From NCBI RefSeq assembly GCF_003286085.1, contig NW_020825343.1, positions 1,550,001 through 1,614,000 of the forward strand: a stretch of DNA of 64,000 nucleotides. The letters run 5' to 3'. This DNA comes from Drosophila persimilis (Eukaryota; Arthropoda; Insecta; Diptera; Drosophilidae). Below are positions 36,356-46,950 of this stretch, in pieces. The notes beneath the pieces are model-generated. The model saw only the letters and a program-made list of their open reading frames with translations, ran no database searches and was not told the origin of the DNA. The translations under genes and the position numbers were made by a program. Position 1 is the stretch's first letter; the number at the start of each line of letters is the position of its first letter.

Positions 36356-39300
36356 ATTAACAGCCTGGACTCGCTTACGTTAAAGTTCAAATCTTTTTGG
36401 AAGTCGTAGGTGTCATGATACCCCGAGAACAGGGTACATTCTACACCCAAGAATTAGCATTTGGCTTTCGTTTTACCTTTTTCAGCTCTTTCCTCCTTAT
36501 ATACTTCTGCTGCATTTGCATATTGTAATTTATTTATATAAATAAACTCGGAGAAATTAGTAGGGATCTAAGGAATTCCCCGTAAATACATATACCAAAA
36601 GGGCCGACCTGTCCGCCCATCGATGGAGTCCATCTTTCACACTTTCAATTACTTTCGAGGGGCCGGATGGGGGGGGGTTGGCCTGCTCTGGCTCTGGAAT
36701 TTTGGGCTTTATTTTGTTTTTGGATTCTATTTACACACCCGAAATACCGCAGATCTGTGTGCCCTGTTCAATGTTTGGCCAGTTATAAATCACGTATCTT
36801 TAATGGTTACGGGGCCATAAAAAATATGGCCAAAAAGCCAGAGAGCTCCGGCCAGCAAAATATTTTGGTCCTATTTTCGGGCGCACGGAATTGCAACAGA
36901 TGCAAAGGCGATTGGGGGGAATGGCAGCGGCAGCACATTACGTCTGTCCCCGGTCTGTTGTACGTGCCACGCGCCCCTCGAAATATAAAATATAAAGTGA
37001 GAAAAAAACGCCACCCCGCCCTGCCCTGCCCTGCCCTGCCCTGCCACCGACCCGCTGCCGCGCGTCGCATCGTCAGTGGCGCGGTTGATAATCTAATAAG
37101 CAATCAATGATGTGAAAAAATGACTGGCAAACCATTTTTAAACGCTGCGGTGCACCGCCACTCGACCACAGCAGCCGCAGCAACAACAGCAACAACAGCA
37201 ACGAAAGCCGCATGCAACATGCAGCATGGGGTGGCATGAGGCAACACCCCAATCGAATAGGTAGTCCATTTTTGCATTTCGGCTGTTGCTCTTCACCCTG
37301 TTTTTTTGTGTGCCCAATTGTTGCATGCAGCATGGAAAAAAAAAGACCCAGAGGAGAGCAGGAGAGTCTATTGGCCACTGGCCACCGGCCACTGCCTCTG
37401 GGGGCGGGCGGGGGGGGGCATGTGTGGCATGTGGGATATAAACTGTAAATGCCGCACAATGACAGAGTGTCAATTTATTAGGTGCCACAATTTATGATGC
37501 AACACGAAAACCGAAAAACCCGACCAATTGGCTGCCATTTCGTTTACATTTTAATTTGCCAATAATTGAATTTATTTTTCTTTATGGCGATTTGGATTAA
37601 TTGCCATTTAGTTTGGAGAGTGGCTATTTTTCGGGGATATTACGGGGAGGGGGAGATGGCTCGGGTTGGAAATCCCCAAAGCTGCTGTTTGACGGCGGGG
37701 ACTGGTTTAATTCCCAGTGGAAAGAACGATGTTTGGAGGCAAATAGCAATCTCTAAAGCTACTGTTGGGCGAACTTGTTTCAGCTTCGATTATGGCTCCC
37801 TTTTATTCAGAGTCGGAATGGAGTCGGCAACCTCTTTTGGGGGCACATTCAACGATCCTCAAACCTCTAATCAACATTCTATTCTCAGAGTCTGCCTCCA
37901 CCTGCCACCTTTGTTTTTCGAATGCGTTTTTGCACTTTCCAGACTAATTGCCGCAATCGCAATCGCATTTAGCCCATCTCCACTGGCCCTCCCCTCCCCA
38001 CCCCGCTCTCTCGCAAACAAAACTTTAATTTTGTTGTGCGCACAATTTTTATCATTGTTTTGTTAAAAAACTGCAGTAATTTATACATCGCTTGCATAGA
38101 GAAACAAAAAAAAAAAGAGAGGAAAAAGTTTTTGCACCAAACGCAGGTACAAAATGGTTTGGGCACGGCTGTGGCCGGGGCGGGGGCGGCAATCAATCGA
38201 CAAAATAATGCGTTAACTTTTGCATAAAACAAACAACACAACAAATCAACAAACAACATTATACACGCAACTTTTCCCGCACACAGAGAGAGAGAGAGAG
38301 AAGGTACAGCACAACTTTCTGTAGACTCAAAATAGGCGGAAAAAAAGCGATTAGAAAAATTTATTCCACACTAAGAGCAGCAGAACAGAGGCCTCGATTA
38401 CGTTTACAGAATGGTGGAAAAAAAGTTCAAAGCACGCAAAAGATATTCGTAGATATAGTACGCATTTTTCTAGTTTTCATTTGTGCGAAACTTTGGCCAT
38501 GGGCCGGTTCCAAAAGTAGTTTCAAAGTACAGTCATAGGAGAGGCTTAGGCTATAGCTCTCTCTCTCTCTCTCTCTTTAGCAAGGACTACAAAATACCAA
38601 GATATGGCATTAGGAAGAAATTCTGTTTCAATTCTCGTTCGATGCTTCTCGGTTTAGTTTGTTCTTCAAGGCTGAGTCGGTCCCCAGCAGGCAACGACAA
38701 CATACACAGTGCTTTGCGAGACGCAGAAAGGACTTAATTCTCGGTACTCCGAGTTCAAAAACAAAATAAACCGAGCCAAGTCGATCCCATGAAAGCAAAA
38801 GCAATATGTGTATGGTTCTATACAATAGGATTCCCAAAGGAAGCCCACATTTTCAAGGCAAATCCTTCTACACCATAGCTTTTATGGTACCTCTTTAATG
38901 CAGTTTCCATCAACAACAGGCATCAGCTACAAGTATTTTCTAATAACTGTGCGCTAATTTCATATCCTTCATAGCCCTCATAGACCCCCCCCCCATTTTC
39001 CGATTTACATTCAAGCTTAACTCTCGGCTGTAAAATATTATTGAACTGTTTCGCATTCGTTGATTCTTTCCTTTATTTTCCCTGCACCATGCACCATGCA
39101 CAAAAACATATGAGGGAAATACTAGTACTAGTCCCAACCCTTAGGCAACAGCCCCTACCCCCTGCCCCCCCCCCCCCCCCTGCAACATGTACCCCTCATT
39201 GGAATGAGCCGTATTCCGTATTCCGTATTCCTCATCATAATGTAGCGAACGATTTGTATTTTGTATAAATTTTACAGGCAACGAACGTTCAATGTTCGCC

Positions 39301-41145
39301 CTGTTATCGTCTATATCCGTCTATATATATATATATTTCTACACACATATACGTATATGTATATCGTATGAGATGTGTGGAGAGGAACGAGCGAACAGAG
39401 TTATGTATGAAATATAATAAAATTGTACAGGAAATGACGAACAAGTCGACGAGGGAGAAGGCCCCCGCCATCAGCACCCATCGAGTGGGGTGCTCTCGAT
39501 GAAAGAGGGCTTTGCCGGGGCTGCTCGAGGAACATTTTAACCATCGAATGGTTTGATTATTAAATCCATGAAGTTTTTCCGACACACACACACACACGAC
39601 ACGGGTATAGATATGTGTATAGTATGTGTTTTCTGGTTGTGTGTGCGTATGTATACGAGTATATATCAAAATTCACTTGATTGCAGTTTTCAAGTGAAAT
39701 CCTAGCACACTCCAGAACGAAACGACTCGACTCGACTCGTTGGCTCTAGGAGAGCCCAAGGGCTGAGGATATCGCGATGGTGGCAAACGGGTGGCTGGGT
39801 GGAGGGGTGGAGCTTGGGCTGTGCTGGATTGGGTTGGGTTGGGTTGGGTTGGGTTGGGACATATAGGAAATACATATATTCCCATTCCTCTGGCATCTGT
39901 AATTGATGTTTTCAAGTAGCAAAAGTGCACGGCGGTGCCCCCAAAAACTAGCGGAGTTGATTTTGTTGTTGCGGAATTTTAATGAAGTACTACGAGAGGA
40001 AGCAAGTTTTCTGCGACTAAATCAAATTAAACCATCGACTGAGAGGCACTGCCTGGCAACGCGACATCCCATATGTGTGTGTGTGTGTGCATACGAGAGG
40101 AAGTGGAAATCTGTAGGAAATGAGCTACCGCGAAAGCCTATTCCTTCTCCGATTTACCAAAAACTAATGCAAGTTTTTGTCAGCCTCCTGCCAAGATTTT
40201 ACTTCTGCCTCGCTTCTGCATTGCTTTTTGCCATTCAATAATGCTTTTCACGCTAATTAATTTTTGGTTTTCCACAAACACGAACCCAATCACACACTCA
40301 CTCGCACTCTTCGATGGCACTCGACAATTTCCTGAGCGTCAAAAGGTTGCTGCCAAGGACCTTCCTTGCCCACTCAAAAGAGCAGAGGGTGAATCTGTCC
40401 AGAGATTAAACACAGGGTGTGGGAGAAGTCGTTTCCTTCTAGCAGCCAAAACAGGATTCTATTTTGTTGTTTGCCCTTTAACAAAGTATAAGGATTTTGG
40501 CACTCCAAAATTCTGCATTTCAAATCTATTTCTTAAAAAAAAAAAAAAAAAAATATTATATATTTTTTTTCGTTTTGCAAATTACTCTTGGAGTATTAGA
40601 TGTTTTCTTAGGTAAACAAAAAAATACTTGCAATCTTTTCCTTACAATAAAAAAAACCATTTTTTTTTTTCTTTTTCGAAATCATAATGAAATCTTGCAC
40701 ATAATTTTCTTATTTAAAAAGCACTTCATTTGGCGGATTTAGCCAGATCGGATCACTATATCATATAGAAACGATAAGAACGAAACAATCCTCGGAAAAT
40801 TCCTGTGGGAAAGGCCCCTTAGGGTATCCAGAGTTTACCTATTACGAATCTCTGCCTATTTTCTTTGCTGTTTTTTTTTTTTGGTACACTCTCTGCAGTG
40901 ACATTAGAAAATTTGTAGCCCCTGCTGCCTTCCCGTTGGCATTTCCTGCTGTGAATTTGGTTAAATTGCATTGCCAGAAACGGGGAGCGGTGGTATGAGG
41001 CTGTGTTTTGAGGCATGTTGCTTGAACGAATCACAAGTTGTGGCAGCGGCCACCCCACGGATTCGACACCGCAGAAGTGCTGCTTGTTCCGCCGCTCCTT
41101 CCTCTGCTTTCACGCCCAATTGATGCTGGGGTTTAACGCCTCAGT
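36356..41145. other. bab1 intron segment, no gene seen
   Basis: Includes CCTGCC repeats (37018-37045), a GA tract (38285-38301), poly-C (39163-39180), a TTGGG array (39831-39857) and A/T homopolymers near 40530-40570. No conserved protein is read in any frame. Confidence 0.45.
39831..39857 (+). repeat. TTGGG pentamer array
   Basis: About five to six perfect TTGGG units. It resembles telomere-type G/T repeats, but Drosophila telomeres do not use such repeats; treat it as a microsatellite. Confidence 0.7.
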
Positions 41146-41147
41146 AG

Positions 41148-41262
41148 AGACTCCAGGATGAAGGGGGAAACCTGACTCACCGGAGTCACAGGATAATGGG
41201 GGGAGCCTGCCTCACTAGACACTCGGTATAGTCGGGATGAAGGGGAAACCTGCCTCAAAAAG
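41148..41262 (+). repeat. ~50-bp tandem repeat, three copies
   Basis: GGATGAAGGGGGAAACCTG, GGATAATGGGGGGAGCCTG and GGATGAAGGGGAAACCTG are each followed by (A/C)CTCA and preceded by ACTC(C/A) or TCG. Confidence 0.65.
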
Positions 41263-42180
41263 AGGCTGGCCTGGCGCAGAAAAAAAAAAGGTTTCAATTG
41301 CGTGGCAAGGAACGCCCTCTTCCCGTCTCCCTGACACGCTGGGCGTGTCTGTCTCCAGACAGAAAGATGGCGAATGATGCAAGAGATTTTTTTCGGTGGA
41401 TAATCTAATTCGATTTTGAGGTCTGCGCCCCAAAGGGACGAAGATCCACCGCTTCGCTTTGCTACGCTTCGATCGCTTTAATGCATCAGTGTACTGCAGC
41501 ACCCTCTCTCCTTCTATCCGTCTATCCGTGTATCCGCCTATCCGTCTGTCAATCTGCTGATTAAATTCGTTGTTTGTTCGTTGCATCAAACACAAACATC
41601 TACCAGCAGTAGGTGCTGTCGAAGGCGCTGTGGAATCCGCCAAAGACAAGCCAGCAATGGCGCTAAGCCGCATAATTCTATATATAGAATACATAAATGC
41701 AGGTCTATATATATCGTATATATATATACTGTTCTTCCTCGAAGGGAAGAAGGGAAGGGTGTGTGTGTGTGTGGCAGGCAGACCCGCATTCAAGGCAACA
41801 TTGCAACTCAACTAATGGTCCATTCGTGGCACTTGGTTATTGACGTTGGACTCGAATCGTATTAACAATGCATGGGAGGCGCAAGGGGAGTCACAAATAG
41901 CAAGCGGGCAGCATTTCGCTTTGATGCGAAATCGAAGCGTGGTCAACTTCATTTCGCTTAATTTCGTGTGGAGTCTGCCCCGGGCCCAAAAGCAGGGGGG
42001 TGGGCAGGGGAGTGCTGTGCGCGTTGCGTGTCCGCTAATCCGGGGCTGTGGGGAGTGGGGCATGCCACTCAGCTATGACATTTTGGCAGCGTCGAGTGCA
42101 CCAAGACTGTCAAATGAGTTGTAATGAAATCTCACTCAGGATGGAACGCCACGCCGCTATATGCCTCACATACACATACG

Positions 42181-42183
<3 letters not shown>

Positions 42184-42226
<43 letters not shown>
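42184..42226 (+). repeat. (CA)20 microsatellite
   Basis: About twenty uninterrupted CA units, the longest dinucleotide tract in the window. Confidence 0.85.
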
Positions 42227-42229
<3 letters not shown>

Positions 42230-42629
42230 GTATGTATATCGTGTATGCATTCGCCACAGCGAGTGGCATACATGCATATGTATGTGTGCGCGTGTGTGGC
42301 ATTCAGCTTTTGGTCAGTCAGCTGCAACATATAATAAATAAATTATTTGCCATTTGGCTCTAGGCGTATTATTTGGAAAGGCAAGAGGCTCTCGGCTTGG
42401 CTCCGCATCTGAGGATAAAGGGAAGCAGTTGCCCCATCTGTCGGCTGTCTGTCTGGCGCTGGTCAAGCGCCATCTGTCGGCTGTCCTTAGAGAGCAGACT
42501 AAATCATTAGCTTGATTAGTCTCGAAAGGCGCTGCACTGGAAACATTTGAAGATCTCTTTTAAATACAGATCGAAAACATTCCTTGTGCGCGACTACATT
42601 TCTCAAATTCGTCAAACTTTAGATATTTC

Positions 42630-42733
42630 TCGTTACTCTACCCTCCTTACTCGTCACTCGTCACTCTCTAACATCTCTTGTTACTAACTAACGTTCGAGT
42701 CATCATCTCTCGTTACTCGTTACTCGTCACTCT
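42630..42733 (-). repeat. CGTTACTCGTCACTC word cluster
   Basis: CGTTACTCG, CTTACTCGTCACTCG and CGTTACTCGTCACTC variants repeat here. They are the reverse complement of the GAGTAACGAGT repeats at the bab1 stop codon. Confidence 0.6.
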
Positions 42734-43783
42734 TTATTCATCCTTTGTGTCTTGTTAAATTTTTGAGGCACATTTTGAGTTGTAGCTTAATAATTAGGGA
42801 AAAGGTAAGGGTTGAAGGGTGGCCTACACAAATAAAGCAATTTTTGAGGGAAAACTTTTGAATAATATATAATTTGCAAGCGGTAATGAGCCGAAAAGTA
42901 AATCGTAGCAGGTCGCATGTTTAGAGCACATAAAAGTAGGCAACGATTTGTGCTGGTTGCTGGGCATTGTCTGGCGAGGATTACCCGCGTGGTAGCCATG
43001 TGAGGGACAGGACAGGACACGACAGGACAGAAGAGGACGGGAAGAGCACCTCCAAGCGAGTAACAATAGCAGACGCCAGTCACATGGCACAAAAAAGTTA
43101 CAAGTAATACTTAACGCTAAATGGGCACAAGTGGGGCCCCGTGCCTACTTGATATCCATCCAAAAGTACTGTGCTGCCGCCACTCTGTTGTTTCTCCATC
43201 CATGCAATGCATGAACATTTTTGTAATGAAGTTATCGAAGAGGTGGATCCAAAAAAACCCCCCATCAGCCCCACACCACCTCACTCTACCCCACTCTACC
43301 TGTCTGGCTAAGCACCTGCACTCCTAACTAACATATGTAGAACAATATGCAAATGTTACTTTGTTATGCAATTAGTGGATTCAATGGGAGGCAACGAACG
43401 AGGCACACCAGGCACTCGGCACGGGGCAAACGTTGCACCGTTGCTCAATGCAAACAGACAACGACAGACATCATCGTCTGCGAAGCCACCTACTCGAGGG
43501 CTTAGCCATCCAGTTAAATGTATCGTTGACATCGGTATCGGAATTGGAACAGGGCTACCATTGTTGGAGAGCATAAAAAGTGTTGGTCCTTACAGAGGGT
43601 TTGAAATAACGAATACCCCTTATCGTTGGTATATATTTCGAGTCTATGGAGATTTTGGTGGAATTAACGGGTGCCATAAATGTACGATGTGGCAGAATTG
43701 AGTCGATGAGGCTAAGAATTAGGTCTGTAACTGGAAAATGATAGATAACGCAGGGAAAAGAATGTAGAAATGCCCTTTAAAAA

Positions 43784-43913
43784 AGTTACTCGTCACTCTT
43801 CATTCGATTATCACATTCGGCAGTCTTAATTTATATGTAACTCGGTACACTTTACTCGGCTCTCGTTATCGTCTCATATCTCGTTACTCGACCCTCATCT
43901 CTCGGTACTCGTC
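43784..43913 (-). repeat. CGTTACTCG word cluster, second copy
   Basis: GTTACTCGTCACTC, CTCGGTACACT, CTCGTTACTCG and CTCGGTACTCGTC occur within 130 bases, in the same orientation as the cluster at 42.63 kb. Confidence 0.6.
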
Positions 43914-44305
43914 AATGGTGTATGTTGTTTTTTTTACGCCTCACTGTGGCCCCATATGGCCCCAATGGATCTTCAACCTATTGAAAAATATCCTATTCCT
44001 AATGGTGCTGTCACAGTATCTGTCCTGTCCATTACACCCTCTGTTCGAAGGGCATCGAGAAATGAAATTAAACGAAAAATAGGTCGATTTTGCAAGTCAA
44101 TCAAGTGGGAAACAGGAGACAGAAACAGGGAATGAGAAGGTACTAGGAGGACAATAACAGATGCCGCATTGAGCGCTAACCAAAGCGATTCATACAATTA
44201 ATTGAAGAAGCCCTCAACCGATTGCATCTCTGCCTCCATGCCTCCGTGCAACACTAATCATTCTCTTACTTATTCCCTCTCTCTCTCTCTCTGATTTCGT
44301 TGCAG

Positions 44306-44366
44306 GCCAAAATGATGGAGAATTCGCAGGCCTGGATGGGGGCCACCGCTGGCTCCGCGCTGGCAG
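44306..44366 (+). CDS. bab1: bab1 internal exon before the psq exon
   Basis: A (CT)n-rich tract ends in TTGCAG at 44305, a clear acceptor. The 61-base exon encodes AKMMENSQAWMGATAGSALA plus one base of a split Ala codon, assuming phase 0 at the acceptor. The donor is CAG|GTTCGT. The 75-base intron after it is a multiple of three and has no in-frame stop, so a retained intron would not break the protein. Confidence 0.75.
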
Positions 44367-45941
44367 GTTCGTACAAAAAAGGTGTAATATGTCTTGTAAA
44401 TATCCACAACTTGATCCTTTCCACTCGTGTGACCCTTCCAGCAGACAGCTACCAGTACCAGCTTCAGTCCATGTGGCAAAAGTGCTGGAACACCAATCAG
44501 AATCTGATGCATCACATGCGCTTCCGGGAGCGTGGACCCCTCAAGTCGTGGCGCCCCGAAACGATGGCCGAGGCCATTTTCAGTGTCCTCAAGGAGGGGC
44601 TGTCGCTGTCGCAGGCGGCCCGCAAGTACGACATTCCCTATCCCACGTTCGTGCTGTATGCGAATCGGGTGCACAATATGCTGGGACCCTCCATCGATGG
44701 CGGACCCGATCTGCGGCCCAAGGGCCGTGGGCGGCCCCAGCGCATCCTCTTGGGCATATGGCCGGATGAGCACATCAAGGGGGTGATCAAGACGGTGGTT
44801 TTTCGCGATGCCAAGGACATGAAGGACGACAGCCTAGGCGGCCACATGCCGCCCTACGGTCGTCACTCGGTACTTTTCCCGCACTCTCCCATAAGCAATC
44901 ATTTCTTGAATGTCTCTCCCTCTCCCTTTGCAGGACATGACGCTCAGCTATCCAGGCGCTAGTGGCGGCATTCCAGGGCCAGGAGCCGCTAGCCTCAGCG
45001 CTCTGGCCTGTCCCAATGGCATGGGCAGCGGTGGAGGCGGAGTCACAGGACCAGGAGGAGGCGTCGGTGTGGGTCCTGGCGTTGATCAGCACATGTCACA
45101 GGAAACAGCAGCCGCCGTTGCCGCCGTGGCACACAATATACGACAGCAGATGCAGATGGCCGCCGCCGTGCAGCATCAGCACGGGGAGGCGGGGCCGCCG
45201 GTGGTGCCACCGCCCGGGCTGTTCAACCTGCCGCCGCATTTGGCAGGTGGGCCAGGCCCGCCCGGCAGCAGGGGCAGCATTTCCCCGGCGTTAAGCAGCG
45301 GTTCAGGGCCGCGACACGCTCCCTCACCGTGCGGTCCCGCCGGCCTGTTGCCGAATCTGCCGCCCAGCATGGCCGTTGCTCTGCACCGTGACCCGGCGGC
45401 GGCGGCGCTGCTCAGCCAGCACCAGCAGCAGCAGCATCACCTGCAGCAGCTGCACCTCCAGCAGCAGCAACAGCAGCAGCAGCACCACTTGCACCAGCAG
45501 CAGGTGGCGGCAGCGCATCATGGGATGCCGCACAAGTCCGGTTTCGGTGCCAGTTCCATGGCGGCGGCCAGTGCCGCCTCCACATCCGCATCATCGTCAT
45601 CCTCCTCCCACCAGCATTCGCACTCGCATCCTCATTCGCATTCGCATTCGCATGGGGAGAAGCAGCAGAAGAAGGGGAGTCCTCACCGCAGCGAAACCCC
45701 GCGCCTGCACTCGCCGTTGGGCGATTTGGGGCTCGAGATGTCCAGCTACAAGCGAGAGTACTCGCCCAGCCGCCTCTTTGCCGACGATCTGGCGGAGCTG
45801 GTGGGCGCCAGCGTTTCCTCCTCATCATCGGTGACGCAAGGAGCAGCAGGCGGGGGATCTTCGGCGGCCATTGGAGAGGCTCCCCGCTCCAGTTCAAGCG
45901 GAGGCATTAAAGTGGAACCCATTACCACCACAAGCGAGTAA
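44306..45941 (+). CDS. bab1: bab1 (bric a brac 1) C-terminal coding part, three exons
   Basis: Bab1 is a nuclear BTB-psq transcription factor for leg, antenna and ovary patterning and female abdominal pigmentation. The exons are 44306-44366, 44442-44869 and 44934-45941. Joined they keep one frame and give 498 residues to a TAA stop; from memory the melanogaster protein is near 980 residues, so about half is here. A psq helix-turn-helix (window-relative residues 57-103) is followed by an AT-hook (112-121, core GRGRP), then a Gly/Ala/Pro/Gln/His-rich tail. No BTB domain is encoded in the window, so the N-terminal exon lies left of base 1. bab2 shares psq and AT-hook; I choose bab1 because trio is the downstream neighbour. 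The ORP-like gene converges on it from the right. Confidence 0.85.
44442..44869 (+). CDS. bab1: bab1 exon with psq domain and AT-hook
   Basis: The exon begins inside a tandem acceptor, CCAG|CAG|ACAG, and finishes the split Ala codon before DSYQYQLQSMWQKCW. The psq domain runs from RERGPLKSW to VHNMLGPS; a GRGRP AT-hook follows, then GIWPDEHIKGVIKTVVFRD, a stretch typical of Bab proteins. The psq helix-turn-helix and AT-hook together bind A/T-rich DNA in this family. The donor is CTCG|GTACTT after ...YGRHS, at phase 0. The next intron is 64 bases. Confidence 0.88.
44934..45941 (+). CDS. bab1: bab1 last coding exon, low-complexity C-terminus
   Basis: The acceptor CCCTTTGCAG ends at 44933 and 335 residues follow, starting DMTLSYPGASGG. 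The exon has Gly-rich stretches, an Ala/Gln region, CAG-derived poly-Gln with interleaved His (about 45415-45510), a Ser/His run of HSHPHSHSH type (about 45590-45655) and a basic patch near EKQQKK. The last residues include IKVEP, a consensus SUMO-acceptor motif (hydrophobic-Lys-x-Glu), 11 residues before the stop. The stop TAA lies inside a GAGTAACGAGT repeat that continues into the 3' UTR. Such tails vary among species, so length comparison has little value. Confidence 0.85.
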   Translation, partial: DMTLSYPGASGGIPGPGAASLSALACPNGMGSGGGGVTGPGGGVGVGPGVDQHMSQETAAAVAAVAHNIRQQMQMAAAVQHQHGEAGPPVVPPPGLFNLPPHLAGGPGPPGSRGSISPALSSGSGPRHAPSPCGPAGLLPNLPPSMAVALHRDPAAAALLSQHQQQQHHLQQLHLQQQQQQQQHHLHQQQVAAAHHGMPHKSGFGASSMAAASAASTSASSSSSSHQHSHSHPHSHSHSHGEKQQKKGSPHRSETPRLHSPLGDLGLEMSSYKREYSPSRLFADDLAELVGASVSSSSSVTQGAAGGGSSAAIGEAPRSSSSGGIKVEPITTTSE

Positions 45942-45993
45942 CGAGTGGCGACCAACGAGTGGCGATTGGCGAGTAGCGAGTAACGAGTAGCTA
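45933..45993 (+). repeat. GAGTAACGAGT repeat across the bab1 stop codon
   Basis: Copies and variants of CGAGTAACGAGT and CGAGTGGCGA run in tandem from the last two sense codons into the 3' UTR. The same word on the other strand (CGTTACTCGT) clusters at 42630-42733 and 43784-43913, in the last bab1 intron upstream. Confidence 0.7.
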
Positions 45994-46950
45994 ATGAAAG
46001 AGTATGGAAATGATACTGAAAACGAATGAACAGGAAAAGCAATCAAAAGCGCGAACCAACTAAAATCAGAAGAAAGAAAAAAACCCATAAGGGCTGGGTC
46101 TCTCGCCAGAGCGACTATCCCTAATATATATACATATATATATATGTGTATATATATATTTGTATTCCTCTAGTTTCCTTCTACAACAAACAAAACAAAA
46201 CTCAAACTTCGCCCTTAGGTTCTAGCCGTACGACTATTTTTTTTTTTTTTTATTGAATCAAAATTCAAAGTATTATTATATTATAGTCCATCGGAAAAAT
46301 AGCGATCTCTTTAGTTTGTAAGTCCCAAAAAGTCCGAAGGAGCCCGGAACATTCCACTAAAAAAATCAGAAGAAAATCCCCTACAAAAAAATCGCCCACA
46401 GCAAAAGTTTTAACTCAAAAAAAAAAAACAAAAAACAAATATAACAGTAATTTTAAATGTAAAAGAAAACAAAAAACGTAAAATAACGTAACATAACATT
46501 TTTTTGAACAAAAAATAATAGTAATTTTAAATGTAAAAGAACAAAACAAAAAACAAAAACCGTAACATAATGAAATTTTTTTAACGAAATAATTGTGTGC
46601 CCGACTTTTGTTTAGACTTTAATTTGTTTTAGCAAAAAAAGGATAAAAGAAAAAAGTGTACAAAAAATATAAAAAAAGAGGAAAAAGAAAACTAAATTTA
46701 ATGTTTAGGCTAACACACACAAAAGAAAAATTCACAAAAAATGCCTTTCGGAATTAAATTCAGCGATGAAAAAGAAACAAAATTTGTAACAAAAAAAGAA
46801 ACAAAAGAACAAAAATTTTAAAAAGAAAATGTGAAATTTTTTTAAAAATCGTATTTATACAAAACGAAATTTTAGATCAAATTTAGGAGAAAACGAAGCG
46901 AAATTTTTTTAGTGAAAAAGCGAAAATTTTTGTATGACGACAGCTGCTGC
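45942..46950 (+). other. bab1: bab1 3' untranslated region (probable, end uncertain)
   Basis: After the stop come GAGTAACGAGT repeats (to about 45993), a TA-dinucleotide stretch (46122-46160) and then about 700 bases of strongly A-rich sequence with many AAACAAAA words, usual for long Drosophila 3' UTRs. I see no clean AATAAA up to 46950; the first one that I noted is near 47562, so the transcript end is not fixed. Confidence 0.45.

Larger units (their letters stand above)
41263..44280. other. bab1 intron segment left of the psq exons
   Basis: Holds a (CA)20 tract (42184-42226), one GGCATGCC palindrome (42059), CGTTACTCG word clusters at 42630-42733 and 43784-43913, and a CT tract leading to the exon. 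A 198-residue minus-strand frame at 41215-41811 shows no domain. Confidence 0.45.
1..44305 (+). other. bab1: bab1 giant intron (left end outside window)
   Basis: No open frame in this 44 kb reads like a conserved protein: the long frames are low-complexity products of microsatellites or poly-C/poly-G runs. The first recognisable exon on the plus strand is the bab1 exon at 44306. In D. melanogaster the abdominal enhancers of bab1 (anterior and dimorphic elements) sit in a large bab1 intron, so an intron this size is expected to carry regulatory DNA. Confidence 0.75.

Noticed and set aside
41215..41811. 198-residue minus-strand open frame
   Set aside because: Starts in CA repeats, crosses the TATA-rich stretch and the 41.15-kb repeat, and shows no recognisable motif.
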